This document shows positions 22,474 to 30,754 of a DNA stretch of 32,822 nt, in pieces. This stretch comes from Christensenellaceae bacterium. GTDB lineage: Bacteria > Bacillota > Clostridia > Christensenellales > UBA1242. A program made the position numbers and the translations under genes. The notes beneath the pieces are model-generated. The model was not told where the DNA came from. It saw only the letters and a list, made by a program, of their open reading frames with translations, and searched no databases. The DNA lies in assembly GCA_031262595.1 (NCBI GenBank), contig JAISHI010000004.1:1-32822 (forward strand), read 5' to 3'. Numbering within the stretch: the stretch's first letter is position 1; every line of letters begins with the position of its first letter.

Positions 22474-22912
22474 AATGACTTTTATACTCCGCGACGGCGA
22501 GTTCGTCGCAACGGTTGTTGAATTCGTTGCTGGCGTGGCCTTTTACCCAAATAAAAGTCGGCGCGAATTTTTCGGCAAGCTCGGCGAGGCGTTCCCAAAG
22601 GTCGCGGTTCTTAACGGGCTGTTTTTGGGAATTTTTCCAAGCGTTTTTTTGCCAAGATTTAAGCCAACCTTTATTAAAAGCGTCGACGACGTAGCTACTA
22701 TCGCTATAAATTTCGGTTTTAACCTTAACTTTAACCGCCTCGAGCCCCTTTATAACCGCGGTTAGTTCCATGCGGTTGTTGGTTGTTTCGCGCTCGAACC
22801 CCGAGAGTTCCTTTCGCTTGTCGCCGTAAACTAAAACGCAAGCCCAACCGCCTTTGCCGGGGTTTCCGCTGCAAGCGCCGTCGGTGTAAATCTTTAAAAC
22901 TTGTTCGCCCAT
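22472..22912 (-). CDS. rnhA: Ribonuclease HI
   Basis: Cleaves the RNA strand of RNA-DNA hybrids, using two metal ions. Seen: YTDGACSGNPG (Asp11), NNRMELTAV (Glu49), IYSDSSYVV (Asp71), VKGHASNEFNNRCDELA (His126 and Asp136), giving the complete catalytic set. 146 residues is normal. The ATG directly abuts the TAA of the preceding membrane protein gene, suggesting coupled translation. The last ~30 codons are repeated in the remnant at 8631-8730, and this copy is the functional one. Confidence 0.95.
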   Translation of the reverse strand: MGEQVLKIYTDGACSGNPGKGGWACVLVYGDKRKELSGFERETTNNRMELTAVIKGLEAVKVKVKTEIYSDSSYVVDAFNKGWLKSWQKNAWKNSQKQPVKNRDLWERLAELAEKFAPTFIWVKGHASNEFNNRCDELAVAEYKSH

Positions 22913-24301
22913 TTATGACCTGCTTTTATAACTTTTTAAGTTAGTTAAGAAAAGCACGAGATTTATAACGAAAAGCGCCGCGAACTCGTAGAAAAAGATA
23001 TTGGATTCCAACCTAAAAATAACGTTAACCGCGGTTAGAATTGCGATTATTATGCTAGTTATGATTATAGTCGGTTTATCTTTTTTCGTTTTGATTGCGA
23101 CCGCCGCCGCGATATTAAAGAAGAACATGACGAAAACGAATAAGCTAAGCGCAACTAAAAGAGCGTAAACTATCGTCGGAAGGGCGAAGGTATATGTAAA
23201 AACATTGACGACGGAGGTCGCGGTTATCATTATCGCGTTTAAGCCCACCGACGAGGACATAAGAAGAATAATGACCAGCGCGGATAGAGAGAGAAGAGTA
23301 ATTATGCTCGCGACGCAATAGCGCGTTAACAAAAGTTTCTTTGAGCTCGGGTAAATTGAGCGGTTAAAGAGTTTAATCGCGAGGAAAATCGCAACCGCGA
23401 AAACCGCGATAAGCCCTAACATTGCCGAGCTCGCCACCCAAGCCAAAATATCAACCCGTCCGCTTTTATAAAGGTCGCCGAACGCGAAAGGCGCGCCGGT
23501 TTTGTCGGGGTTTAAGCCATTTTTGACGATATGCCCGTAGACGGCGGCGTTATTTTTAGCGCGCGATGCCGTGAAGTTCTCGAACCCAACATAATCTTTT
23601 AGCCGCCCATCGATTGCGCTCGAAACCTCGAAAGCGTAGGCGTTAGATAAATAAAGATACGCGAAATTAACGGCGTTGGCGTTTCCCGAATAGCGCGAGA
23701 TATAACTTTGCGCCTCAGCCGTCTTTTCTTTTAAGGAGGCGATTTGCGCCGCTGAAAGGTAGGTTGATTTTATGTCGCTGATTGCTTTTTGGATATCGTA
23801 TTCTTCCCAAAGCGCGGATAACTCACGGCTAAAATTATAATAGTTTTCTTGGGAAATCGGCGCAAGTAGCGTTCTTAACTCTTCTATATTTTCGCTAACT
23901 TGGGCGCGGGTTGCCGTCGTCGTCAGCCAAGTATAACGCGTATTTTTAACCGCATCATAAGAGGCGATAAAATCGTTAAATGAGTTCCGCATAGTCGCGT
24001 AATTCTCGGCAATTCGCTCGTCGTCGAAATTAACAAGGCTTTCCGTAAAAGTGCGTTTTGTTTCGGCGAAAGTTTTAAAATCGGTTTTCATTTCGCCTAG
24101 CTGCGGAATCGGAAATTCTTGGTTCATTATAACGACGACTAATTCGTTAAACTCGGCATTAGTATGAAGCGCTGGCGGAGTTTCTTTCGTATAACTAACG
24201 CCGACGAAAAGGCTCGCGACGAAACTAGCGATAGTTATACAAATAAAAACAAACAAAAAAGTTTTTGCGTCAAAAATCCGCTTGCATTCGCGTTTAAACA
24301 T
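22913..24301 (-). CDS. ABC-2-like membrane protein of unknown function
   Basis: 462 residues. Seen: one N-terminal hydrophobic helix (about 15-36), then about 250 residues of outer-facing, mostly helical sequence (for example ENIEELRTLLAPISQENYYNFSRELSALWEEYDI), then five or six closely spaced hydrophobic helices to the C-terminus. This topology, TM1-large loop-multi-TM, is typical of ABC-2 type permeases that work with a separate ATPase. No ATPase gene is nearby, so it may pair with one encoded elsewhere or have another role. A TTGCCT/TTAGAT promoter precedes the ATG. The rnhA gene starts at the base after its stop. Confidence 0.55.
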   Translation of the reverse strand: MFKRECKRIFDAKTFLFVFICITIASFVASLFVGVSYTKETPPALHTNAEFNELVVVIMNQEFPIPQLGEMKTDFKTFAETKRTFTESLVNFDDERIAENYATMRNSFNDFIASYDAVKNTRYTWLTTTATRAQVSENIEELRTLLAPISQENYYNFSRELSALWEEYDIQKAISDIKSTYLSAAQIASLKEKTAEAQSYISRYSGNANAVNFAYLYLSNAYAFEVSSAIDGRLKDYVGFENFTASRAKNNAAVYGHIVKNGLNPDKTGAPFAFGDLYKSGRVDILAWVASSAMLGLIAVFAVAIFLAIKLFNRSIYPSSKKLLLTRYCVASIITLLSLSALVIILLMSSSVGLNAIMITATSVVNVFTYTFALPTIVYALLVALSLFVFVMFFFNIAAAVAIKTKKDKPTIIITSIIIAILTAVNVIFRLESNIFFYEFAALFVINLVLFLTNLKSYKSRS

Positions 24302-24308
24302 TATTTAA

Positions 24309-24336
24309 ATCTAATAAATTTTTAAAGACAAGGCAA
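24309..24336 (-). promoter_or_regulatory. Promoter for ABC-2-like gene, leaderless type
   Basis: Minus strand: TTGCCT (24336-24331), 16-nt spacer, TTAGAT (24314-24309). Expected +1 is at or within a nt of the ATG at 24301. Confidence 0.45.
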
Positions 24337-24342
24337 ACGAAT

Positions 24343-24927
24343 TTACAACTCTTTAAGTTTTTGGGAGAGCAGGGCTTTATATTCGCCTTTTATTTTTAGG
24401 ACAGCGTCGAATAAAATTAGACTTTGCGCGTTGGTTAAAACGCATTTTTTAGCGTTCTTTACCTTACAATAAGTTTCGAAAAGTCGCGTTATAACTGTAT
24501 TCATGCGTGCGCCGTAGTCGCCGCTTTGGTTCGAGCGAACGAGCATTAAAAGCCTTTCGGCGTCCTCAGTTTTTTTCGTTGCGGCAAGGAGTATATCAAC
24601 CAAAAATTTAAGGTTCGCGCCTTCGCAAGAAGTCGCCGCGACCCCAAAAATAAGCTTTAGAAGGGTAGGCGTTTCGAGGAGCGCAGACTTAAGTTTTGAT
24701 TCGCTTATCGAGGATAAAGTCGCGAAAACCGCGCCCTCGAGGTTCGAGGAAACTTCGATATCGCCCAAGTTTTCGCATTTCGTTAGCTTAAATTCCCAAA
24801 CCTCCATAGCCGTTTGGAAATCCAGCGCGCCGAGCTCCTTAAATAGCGGAACGAGGGCTTTTTCGCTATCGGTTGCGGAAAAAATCAGCCCAATAAGTTC
24901 ATACTTTCGTATTTCTTTGTTGTTCAT
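24343..24927 (-). CDS. Hypothetical alpha-helical protein
   Basis: 194 residues, not recognised. Seen: no signal peptide and no clear membrane helix; helical throughout, with FKELGALDFQTAMEVWEFKLTKC near residue 30 and a helix-rich C-terminus ending in LLSQKLKEL. The pattern resembles all-alpha repeat folds, but no family is named. Start 24927 is chosen over the ATG at 25002 because the longer form would run into the phosphoketolase gene and across a TAAACT -10 box. It is followed by the ABC-2-like gene, which has its own promoter. Host-like codon use. Confidence 0.55.
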   Translation of the reverse strand: MNNKEIRKYELIGLIFSATDSEKALVPLFKELGALDFQTAMEVWEFKLTKCENLGDIEVSSNLEGAVFATLSSISESKLKSALLETPTLLKLIFGVAATSCEGANLKFLVDILLAATKKTEDAERLLMLVRSNQSGDYGARMNTVITRLFETYCKVKNAKKCVLTNAQSLILFDAVLKIKGEYKALLSQKLKEL

Positions 24928-24934
24928 AGCGAAA

Positions 24935-24962
24935 AGTTTAGCATAGTTTTTCGTTTTTGCAA
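24935..24962 (-). promoter_or_regulatory. Promoter for hypothetical helical protein gene
   Basis: Minus strand: TTGCAA (24962-24957), 16-nt spacer, TAAACT (24940-24935), +1 at the ATG 24927. Confidence 0.45.
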
Positions 24963-24983
24963 TCAAAAATCGGAAATCAAGAG

Positions 24984-27332
24984 TTAAAAGTTCAAAACCC
25001 AATCAGGGTCGACGCCGAACTCATGGATATATTTCTTGAAACTATCGACCTTATTTAAGATGTCGTCGTATTGTTCTTTTTTATATTTTATGTTTTTGTT
25101 GCCGAGCGAAGCCAACATTAGGGCGTAATGCGCAACGTTAAACCTATCGATATTATTTAAAACGCACATATCAAAGCCCGTCGTTATTTCGCCCTCTTCT
25201 TGATAACCGATAACCATAGAATAGTTTTCGCGCGAGGCTAAAAGCCCTCTTATATATTGCGGATAGCCGTGGAACGAGAATAAAATCGGTTTGTCGGTTG
25301 TAAATATTTCGTCGAGTTCATCTTCGGTTAGCCCTTCTTCATCGTTTGAAAGATTGCTATCGAGTTTGTTTAGTTGCAGGGTGCAAACAACTCGAACTTT
25401 AACTTCCGGCGCGATATTCTTAAGATAACGAACGGAGGCGATAACTTCGCGGGTCGGCGTATCGCCGCAACAAGCCATAACTAAATCCGGCGTTTCATTT
25501 TTTCCGCAAGACCCCGCCCAATCTAAAACCGCAACGCCTTTTTCGGCGAGTTCGGTGGCTTCCGCGATAGTTAGCCATTGGCGAGTTTGGTGCTTCGAAG
25601 CCGTTATTATATTTATAACGTTTTTAGATTTCGAACATTTATCATAAACCGCGAGCAGGCTATTTGCATCGATTGGATAATAGGCGTTAATAAAGCCGGT
25701 ATTTTTTTCTAGCATAGTTGTCGCAAGACCTGGGTCTTGGTGGGTGTAGCCGTTATGGTCTTGTTGCCAAACGTGGCTGGTTGCGATGATATTAAGCGCG
25801 GGGAGGGGGTTTCGCCAAGAAATTCGCGAGATTTTGTTGAGCCATTTCGCGTGTTGGATAATCATGCTGTCCGCCACTCGCGCAAAACTCTCATAACTCG
25901 CGAAAAATCCGTTGCGCCCCGAAAGAACATAGCCTTCGAGCGCGCCCTCGCAAAAATGTTCGCTTAAAATACTATCGACGAAACGCCCAGTTTGACTAAG
26001 CGCCTCGTCGGTTGGGAGGATTTTGCCCTCGAAGATTCGGTTAGAAATATTAAACGGCGCATAAATTCTATTAGATTTCGTTTCGTCTGGGCTGAAAAAG
26101 CGGAACGAGGTCGGGTTTCGTTTCATTAACTCTTCTATATATAAGGAAAGCGTTTGCATATCGCTAGCGAGTATCTTCCCGCGAGCGGAAACTTGAACAG
26201 GAACTGCGAACGCGTTAACGTTAGGGCAATTTAGGGCAACAAACGGCGGATTCGAGATTGGGTTCGCGGAAATGCGTAGATTTCCTTTCGGGCAAACCCC
26301 GAGAATATCGCTTTGAATCGTTCCGTCGGGGTTAAAGAGTTCGTTCGGCTTATAACTCCAAAGCCAATTCGAAACGACGCCAACGTGTTCGGGTTTACTC
26401 ATATCAACAGGCACTTGATGCGCCCTAAAACTGCCTTCGATTTGTTGGTTGTTCGCGACTTTAACGCCGCCCCAACCCTTCGGCGAGTTCATTATTATCA
26501 TAGGATATTTAATATTTTCTTGCGCTTTTCCGTTTCGGGCGAATTCCCAAATTTTATGGATTTTCTGGATTGCGGTATCCAGAGCCGCCGCCATTTTCTC
26601 GTGGTCGTCGGCGGCTCCATACCCAACCTCAACCTCAACGGGCTCATAACCGAGTGCCGAAAAGTAATTCGCGCGTTCTTCTTTCGAGATTCGGGCGAGA
26701 AGCGTTGGGTTCGCGATTTTATAGCCGTTTAAATGAAGAACAGGCAAAACCGCGCCGTCGGTTTTCGGGTTAATGAATTTAGTCCCGAACCAACTAGCGG
26801 CTAAGGGCCCAGTTTCCGCCTCGCCGTCACCGACGCAAACGCAGGCGATAAGGTTAGGCTTATCCATAACGACGCCAAATCCGTGCGCGAGCGAATAGCC
26901 GAGTTCGCCGCCCTCGTGCATAGAACCGGGAATTTCCGGCGCAACGTGGCTCGAAACGCCGCCCGCGAACGAGAATTGTTTAAATAACTTCTTTAAACCC
27001 TCTTCGTTTTTAGTTATTTGCGGATAAAACTCGCTGTATGTTCCTTCGATATAGGCGTTCGAGATAAAAAAGTTTCCGCCGTGCCCCGGACCCGAGATAT
27101 AGCAAACCTCTTGGTTATACTTATTTATAGCGCGGTTAAGATGAGTATATAAAAAATTTTGCCCCGGACAAGTTCCCCAATGCCCAACGATTTTATTTTT
27201 AATATCGCTGCGGTTTAGTGGGCGCTTTAAAAGCGGGTTATCAAGTAAATAAAGTTGGCTTGCGGTTAGATAGTTTGCGCACCTAAAATAACGGTCGAGT
27301 GTTGCGAAATATTCTTTGCTGTTATAATTCAT
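24984..27332 (-). CDS. xfp: Xylulose-5-phosphate/fructose-6-phosphate phosphoketolase
   Basis: Thiamine diphosphate enzyme that splits xylulose 5-phosphate (and usually fructose 6-phosphate) with phosphate to acetyl phosphate and an aldose phosphate; key to heterofermentative sugar use. Seen: GHWGTCPGQNFLYTHLNR and YISGPGHGGNFFISNAYIEGTYSEFYP near the N-terminus, GSMHEGGELGYSLAHGFG, the TPP-binding VCVGDGEAETGPLAASW with LNGYKIANPT, GWGGVKV, and the later SHVWQQDHNGYTHQDPG and TASKHQTRQWLT motifs. 782 residues is standard. The ATG sits at the +1 of a CATAAT promoter. No acetate kinase or other pathway gene is next to it. Whether it uses one or both sugars cannot be told. Confidence 0.95.
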   Translation of the reverse strand: MNYNSKEYFATLDRYFRCANYLTASQLYLLDNPLLKRPLNRSDIKNKIVGHWGTCPGQNFLYTHLNRAINKYNQEVCYISGPGHGGNFFISNAYIEGTYSEFYPQITKNEEGLKKLFKQFSFAGGVSSHVAPEIPGSMHEGGELGYSLAHGFGVVMDKPNLIACVCVGDGEAETGPLAASWFGTKFINPKTDGAVLPVLHLNGYKIANPTLLARISKEERANYFSALGYEPVEVEVGYGAADDHEKMAAALDTAIQKIHKIWEFARNGKAQENIKYPMIIMNSPKGWGGVKVANNQQIEGSFRAHQVPVDMSKPEHVGVVSNWLWSYKPNELFNPDGTIQSDILGVCPKGNLRISANPISNPPFVALNCPNVNAFAVPVQVSARGKILASDMQTLSLYIEELMKRNPTSFRFFSPDETKSNRIYAPFNISNRIFEGKILPTDEALSQTGRFVDSILSEHFCEGALEGYVLSGRNGFFASYESFARVADSMIIQHAKWLNKISRISWRNPLPALNIIATSHVWQQDHNGYTHQDPGLATTMLEKNTGFINAYYPIDANSLLAVYDKCSKSKNVINIITASKHQTRQWLTIAEATELAEKGVAVLDWAGSCGKNETPDLVMACCGDTPTREVIASVRYLKNIAPEVKVRVVCTLQLNKLDSNLSNDEEGLTEDELDEIFTTDKPILFSFHGYPQYIRGLLASRENYSMVIGYQEEGEITTGFDMCVLNNIDRFNVAHYALMLASLGNKNIKYKKEQYDDILNKVDSFKKYIHEFGVDPDWVLNF

Positions 27333-27338
27333 AGTCTT

Positions 27339-27367
27339 ATTATGTCAAATAAGGAATAAAATCGCAA
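27339..27367 (-). promoter_or_regulatory. Promoter for xfp, leaderless type
   Basis: Minus strand: TTGCGA (27367-27362), 17-nt spacer, CATAAT (27344-27339). The ATG at 27332 coincides with the expected +1. Confidence 0.6.
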
Positions 27368-27461
27368 CAAGATAGTTTAAAATATTTTGTTTTTCTTCCT
27401 TAAGTTTATAAGCGGCGGCTAGCGCGTCAATTTGCGTTTCGTTATAAACTTCTTTTTCCAT
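27345..27461 (-). CDS. Possible 38-residue peptide upstream of phosphoketolase
   Basis: Seen: an ORF from ATG at 27461 to a TGA at 27345, with a charged start (MEKEVYNETQIDALAAAYKL) and a hydrophobic end (LNYLVAILFLI) like a tail anchor. A TATAAA box ends 6 nt before the ATG, with a TTGAAC 19 nt upstream of it, so it could be expressed from its own leaderless promoter. It runs over the -35 box and spacer of the xfp promoter. Codon use is host-like. It is not recognised and may be chance. Confidence 0.35.
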   Translation of the reverse strand: MEKEVYNETQIDALAAAYKLKEEKQNILNYLVAILFLI

Positions 27462-27508
27462 TTCTTTTTTATATGAATAAAAAGAAAGTTTTGTTCAATA
27501 ATCAATTT

Positions 27509-27898
27509 ATGGAAGAAATTAAAACAACCGCAGTTAAACGCACTACAACAACAAGAAAAACAACGCCAAAGAAAAAGCCAGAAACCAAAACTTTCGGGAA
27601 AACGGTTAAACAAGCCGCAGGGAAAACTTGGGATAAAACGAAAGAAGTGGCGGATAAAGCTTGGGATTGGACGAAGGGCGCCGCAAAAAAGACTGGGCAA
27701 GGCGTTCGCGCGGTTTATATGGAGATGAGCGGGGAACTTGCGGGGTTTATTGATGACGCGAGCGAGAAAGTTAACGAGTTTAAATCAAAACGCCGCGCAA
27801 AAACAACGACGAAAAAACGCGCGGCAAGCCGATCGAGTAAAAGTTCGAGCGCGAGCCGTTCAAGCAAGAAAATGACGAAGTCCTCATCAAAAAAATAA
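27509..27898 (+). CDS. Basic Lys/Thr/Ser-rich protein, possibly nucleoid-associated
   Basis: 129 residues, strongly basic. Seen: N-terminal stretch of Lys/Thr/Arg (KRTTTTRKTTPKKKPETK), a central helical section with two near-repeats (TWDKTKEVADKAW and DWTKGAAKKTGQG), a short acidic segment (SGELAGFIDDASEKVNEF), and a long C-terminal tail of Lys, Arg and Ser (KRRAKTTTKKRAASRSSKSS). Such composition is found in histone-H1-like and other DNA- or RNA-binding proteins, but no folded domain is recognised. The start is set at 27509 (ATG after an AATAAT box); an in-frame ATG at 27473 would add 12 residues. It precedes the P-type ATPase gene, which has its own promoter. Confidence 0.65.
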   Translation: MEEIKTTAVKRTTTTRKTTPKKKPETKTFGKTVKQAAGKTWDKTKEVADKAWDWTKGAAKKTGQGVRAVYMEMSGELAGFIDDASEKVNEFKSKRRAKTTTKKRAASRSSKSSSASRSSKKMTKSSSKK

Positions 27899-27908
27899 AA
27901 ATAAATAT

Positions 27909-27936
27909 TTGCGTTTGGCTATATTTATGTTAGTCT
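27909..27936 (+). promoter_or_regulatory. Weak promoter for P-type ATPase
   Basis: TTGCGT (27909-27914), 16-nt spacer, TAGTCT (27931-27936). The spacing to the ATG at 27943 fits the leaderless pattern, but the -10 is poor. Confidence 0.35.
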
Positions 27937-27942
27937 AAACTT

Positions 27943-30702
27943 ATGGACATTAAAAAACTTATCGTAAAGAATAAGGCAATGAAAAATAAGAAAGAAAACG
28001 TTAAGGACGCTAGCGTTAAACCTAGCGTTTTAGGCATTGACGAAATCGAGGCGGAATTTAAAGAAAATCCTTCTATTATAAAGGAATCTACCTCGCCGAA
28101 AGAACCTAAGGTTAAAAAACAAAGCGCCGAAGCGCCTAAAAAAGAAGGCGAAGAGCACACCGAAGGCGTTAGAGAACCAAGTAATACTTCCGTTATGGAA
28201 CGGCTTTCACCCCGCGGATTTATGCTTTCGATGTTTTCGCTTAATAATAAGAAACAAACGGCTAGTTATTGCCGTTATATAGATCATCTTAAAAAAGAAC
28301 GCGCAAAAACGGTTGAGCATGAGCCGGAGCGGTTTGCTGTTTCTGCGGATAAAGGGCTTAGTTGGAAGAATGTTGGCGAGCGAATTGACGACGGGTTTAC
28401 GAACCTAACGAAGCGTGGCAGCACAAAAACAATCGGGCGAATACTTTGGACTAATATTATGACGTTCTTTAACTTGCTTTGCTTTGCGGTTGCGGGCTGT
28501 TTAATTTATACTGCTATTGCTATCGACGGCTCGGCTTGGGCGAATATGTTCTTTATGGTCGTTATCCTCGCGAACATTTCTATCGGTATTATCCAAGAAA
28601 TTAAAGCCAAGTTAACGATCGAGCGGCTGAGTTTAATCTCCGCCCAAAAAGTAAGAACGATACGCGAGGGAGTTGAGTATAAACTTTCGCCAGACGACCT
28701 CGTTTTAGACGACGTTATCGTTTTAACAACAGGCAACCAAGTTCCAGCGGATTGTATCTTATTAGAAGGCGTTATGGAAGCAAACGAAAGCCTACTAACA
28801 GGTGAGAGCAACCCAATCGCGAAAAAAGTTGGTGATAAAGTTTTAGGCGGGTCGTTTATCGTTTCGGGAACGGTTAGGCTTAGGGTTGATGCGGTCGGTA
28901 AAGCGAATTATATCCAAACGCTTGCGCAAGGCGCGAGTAAATACAACCGACCAAAAAGCGAACTTTTATCCTCGCTTAAACTCATTATTAGGGCGATAGG
29001 CTTTATCCTTGTTATTTTAGGAACTGTTCTTATTATTCGAACAGGCGATAATTTGGGCTGGGATTTTACGAATTCCGACATGGTTACGAAAACTGCCGGC
29101 GCAATTATAGGAATGATTCCTGCGGGCATGTTCCTTTTAACCTCTATGGCGCTCGCGGTCGGGGTTATAAACCTCGCGAAATCTAATACCCTCGTTCAAG
29201 AATTATATTGTATCGAAATGTTAGCGCGCGTTGACGTTCTTTGCCTCGATAAGACGGGAACGATTACGGACGGGACTATGAAAGTGGCGGATGTTGTTGA
29301 GATTAAAAACTCGACGGACTATACAGTTAAAGAAATTATCTCGTCGATGCTGTTTGCGCTTGAAGATAATAACCAAACCTCAGTCGCGCTCGGCGAATAC
29401 TTTTCGCGGGATTGTATTGTTAAAGCGACGGACGTTGTGCCGTTCTCGTCGGCTCGGAAATTCTCCGCGGTTTCGTTCGCGGGGATTGGAACATTCTTCT
29501 TGGGCGCGCCGGAGTTTGTTCTTAAAGATATGAACGAGCGCGTTGACGAGAAAATAGGGCGTTTCGCGAGCCAAGGCTATCGGGTTCTTTGTTTAGCGCA
29601 CAGCAAAACGGTTATGAAAGATGGCGATTTGCCGGCAGCGAACGGGATAACGCCGGTAGCTCTCATAACAATCCAAGACCACGTTCGAAAAGAAGCTCCG
29701 GAAACGATTAAATGGTTCTATGATAACGGCGTTGATATAAAAATTATCTCGGGCGATAATCCAATAACGGTTAGCGAGGTCGCGAAACGCGCGGGCGTTA
29801 AAGACGCGGATAAATTCATAAGTCTCGAAGGTATGACTGTCGCCGACGTTAGGAGTTTCGCGAAAGAATATACCGTTTTCGGGCGCGTTACCCCAGAGCA
29901 AAAACTCATTTTAGTTAAAGAACTTAAAAATAGCGGGCGAACTGTTGCGATGACTGGCGACGGCGTTAACGATATTTTAGCTCTTCGTGAGGCGGATTGC
30001 TCGATTGCTATGGCGACGGGTAGTGAGGCGGCGCGAAACGTCTCGCATCTTGTTCTCTTAGATAGCAATTTCTCGTCTATGCCGAGGGTTGTTATCGAAG
30101 GGCGGCGCGTCGTTAATAACGTTCAAAAATCAAGTTCGCTCTTCTTATTTAAAACTTTGTTTACGATTATGCTCGTCTTGTTCGCGATTTTCCAAAAAGA
30201 TACGCTTTATATTTTCGAGCCGAAGAATATGTATATGTTAGAGTTCTTAATAATCGGTATGCCATGTTTCTTCTTGGCGCTTGAAATGAACTCCGCGCGG
30301 ATTAAGGGTAAGTTTATCTTTAACGTCATAAAGAACTCCTTCTCGGGCGCGGTCGTCGTTGTGTTTAATATTTTATTGCTTTATGTGTTTGAAAATCTTA
30401 ATCTCCTTGGCGTTAACCAAGATAACTTCTTAACTCTTTGTATCTTCTGCACGACAATAACAGGCTTCATGATGCTCTTTAAACTCGTTCAACCGCTTAA
30501 CGTTTATCGCGGAATTTTAATTTCGGTCGTTGTCGTCCTCTTAGTTTTCTCGGTCTTCTATCTGGGCGGTTTCTTCGGGCTTGTTGCGCTTAACGAGTAT
30601 AACGTTCTCTTACTTATTATTATAGCGCAAGCTTGTTATCCGATGGTTGCGTTCATAAATAACAGCCTCGCAAAAGTAAACTTGACAACGCAGTTTAAAT
30701 AA
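27943..30702 (+). CDS. P-type cation-transporting ATPase (Exp7/CtpE-like)
   Basis: Membrane pump that uses an aspartyl-phosphate cycle to move cations. Seen: N-terminal charged extension of about 100 residues with Lys/Glu-rich, Pro-rich sequence; first membrane helices about residues 165-225; TGES (about 286-289); two helices (about 345-415); the phosphorylation motif DKTGTITDGT with Asp436; TGDGVNDILALREADCSIAMATG (Asp673 and Asp677); and six C-terminal membrane helices. The motif RNVSHLVLLDSNFSSMP is characteristic of the Exp7/CtpE group; CtpE of mycobacteria takes up calcium, so calcium is possible here. No soft-metal CPC motif is apparent. The 919 residues are longer than typical for the group because of the N-terminal tail. 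Upstream is the basic protein gene; downstream is secD with its own ribosome site. Confidence 0.88.
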   Translation: MDIKKLIVKNKAMKNKKENVKDASVKPSVLGIDEIEAEFKENPSIIKESTSPKEPKVKKQSAEAPKKEGEEHTEGVREPSNTSVMERLSPRGFMLSMFSLNNKKQTASYCRYIDHLKKERAKTVEHEPERFAVSADKGLSWKNVGERIDDGFTNLTKRGSTKTIGRILWTNIMTFFNLLCFAVAGCLIYTAIAIDGSAWANMFFMVVILANISIGIIQEIKAKLTIERLSLISAQKVRTIREGVEYKLSPDDLVLDDVIVLTTGNQVPADCILLEGVMEANESLLTGESNPIAKKVGDKVLGGSFIVSGTVRLRVDAVGKANYIQTLAQGASKYNRPKSELLSSLKLIIRAIGFILVILGTVLIIRTGDNLGWDFTNSDMVTKTAGAIIGMIPAGMFLLTSMALAVGVINLAKSNTLVQELYCIEMLARVDVLCLDKTGTITDGTMKVADVVEIKNSTDYTVKEIISSMLFALEDNNQTSVALGEYFSRDCIVKATDVVPFSSARKFSAVSFAGIGTFFLGAPEFVLKDMNERVDEKIGRFASQGYRVLCLAHSKTVMKDGDLPAANGITPVALITIQDHVRKEAPETIKWFYDNGVDIKIISGDNPITVSEVAKRAGVKDADKFISLEGMTVADVRSFAKEYTVFGRVTPEQKLILVKELKNSGRTVAMTGDGVNDILALREADCSIAMATGSEAARNVSHLVLLDSNFSSMPRVVIEGRRVVNNVQKSSSLFLFKTLFTIMLVLFAIFQKDTLYIFEPKNMYMLEFLIIGMPCFFLALEMNSARIKGKFIFNVIKNSFSGAVVVVFNILLLYVFENLNLLGVNQDNFLTLCIFCTTITGFMMLFKLVQPLNVYRGILISVVVVLLVFSVFYLGGFFGLVALNEYNVLLLIIIAQACYPMVAFINNSLAKVNLTTQFK

Positions 30703-30754
30703 CATAAAATTATTAAATAATTGATTTTGGGGAACAATTAGAAAAGGAAGCAAT

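Noticed and set aside
24928-25002. Longer N-terminus of the helical hypothetical protein.
   Set aside because: It would overlap the phosphoketolase 3' end and its own -35/-10 boxes.
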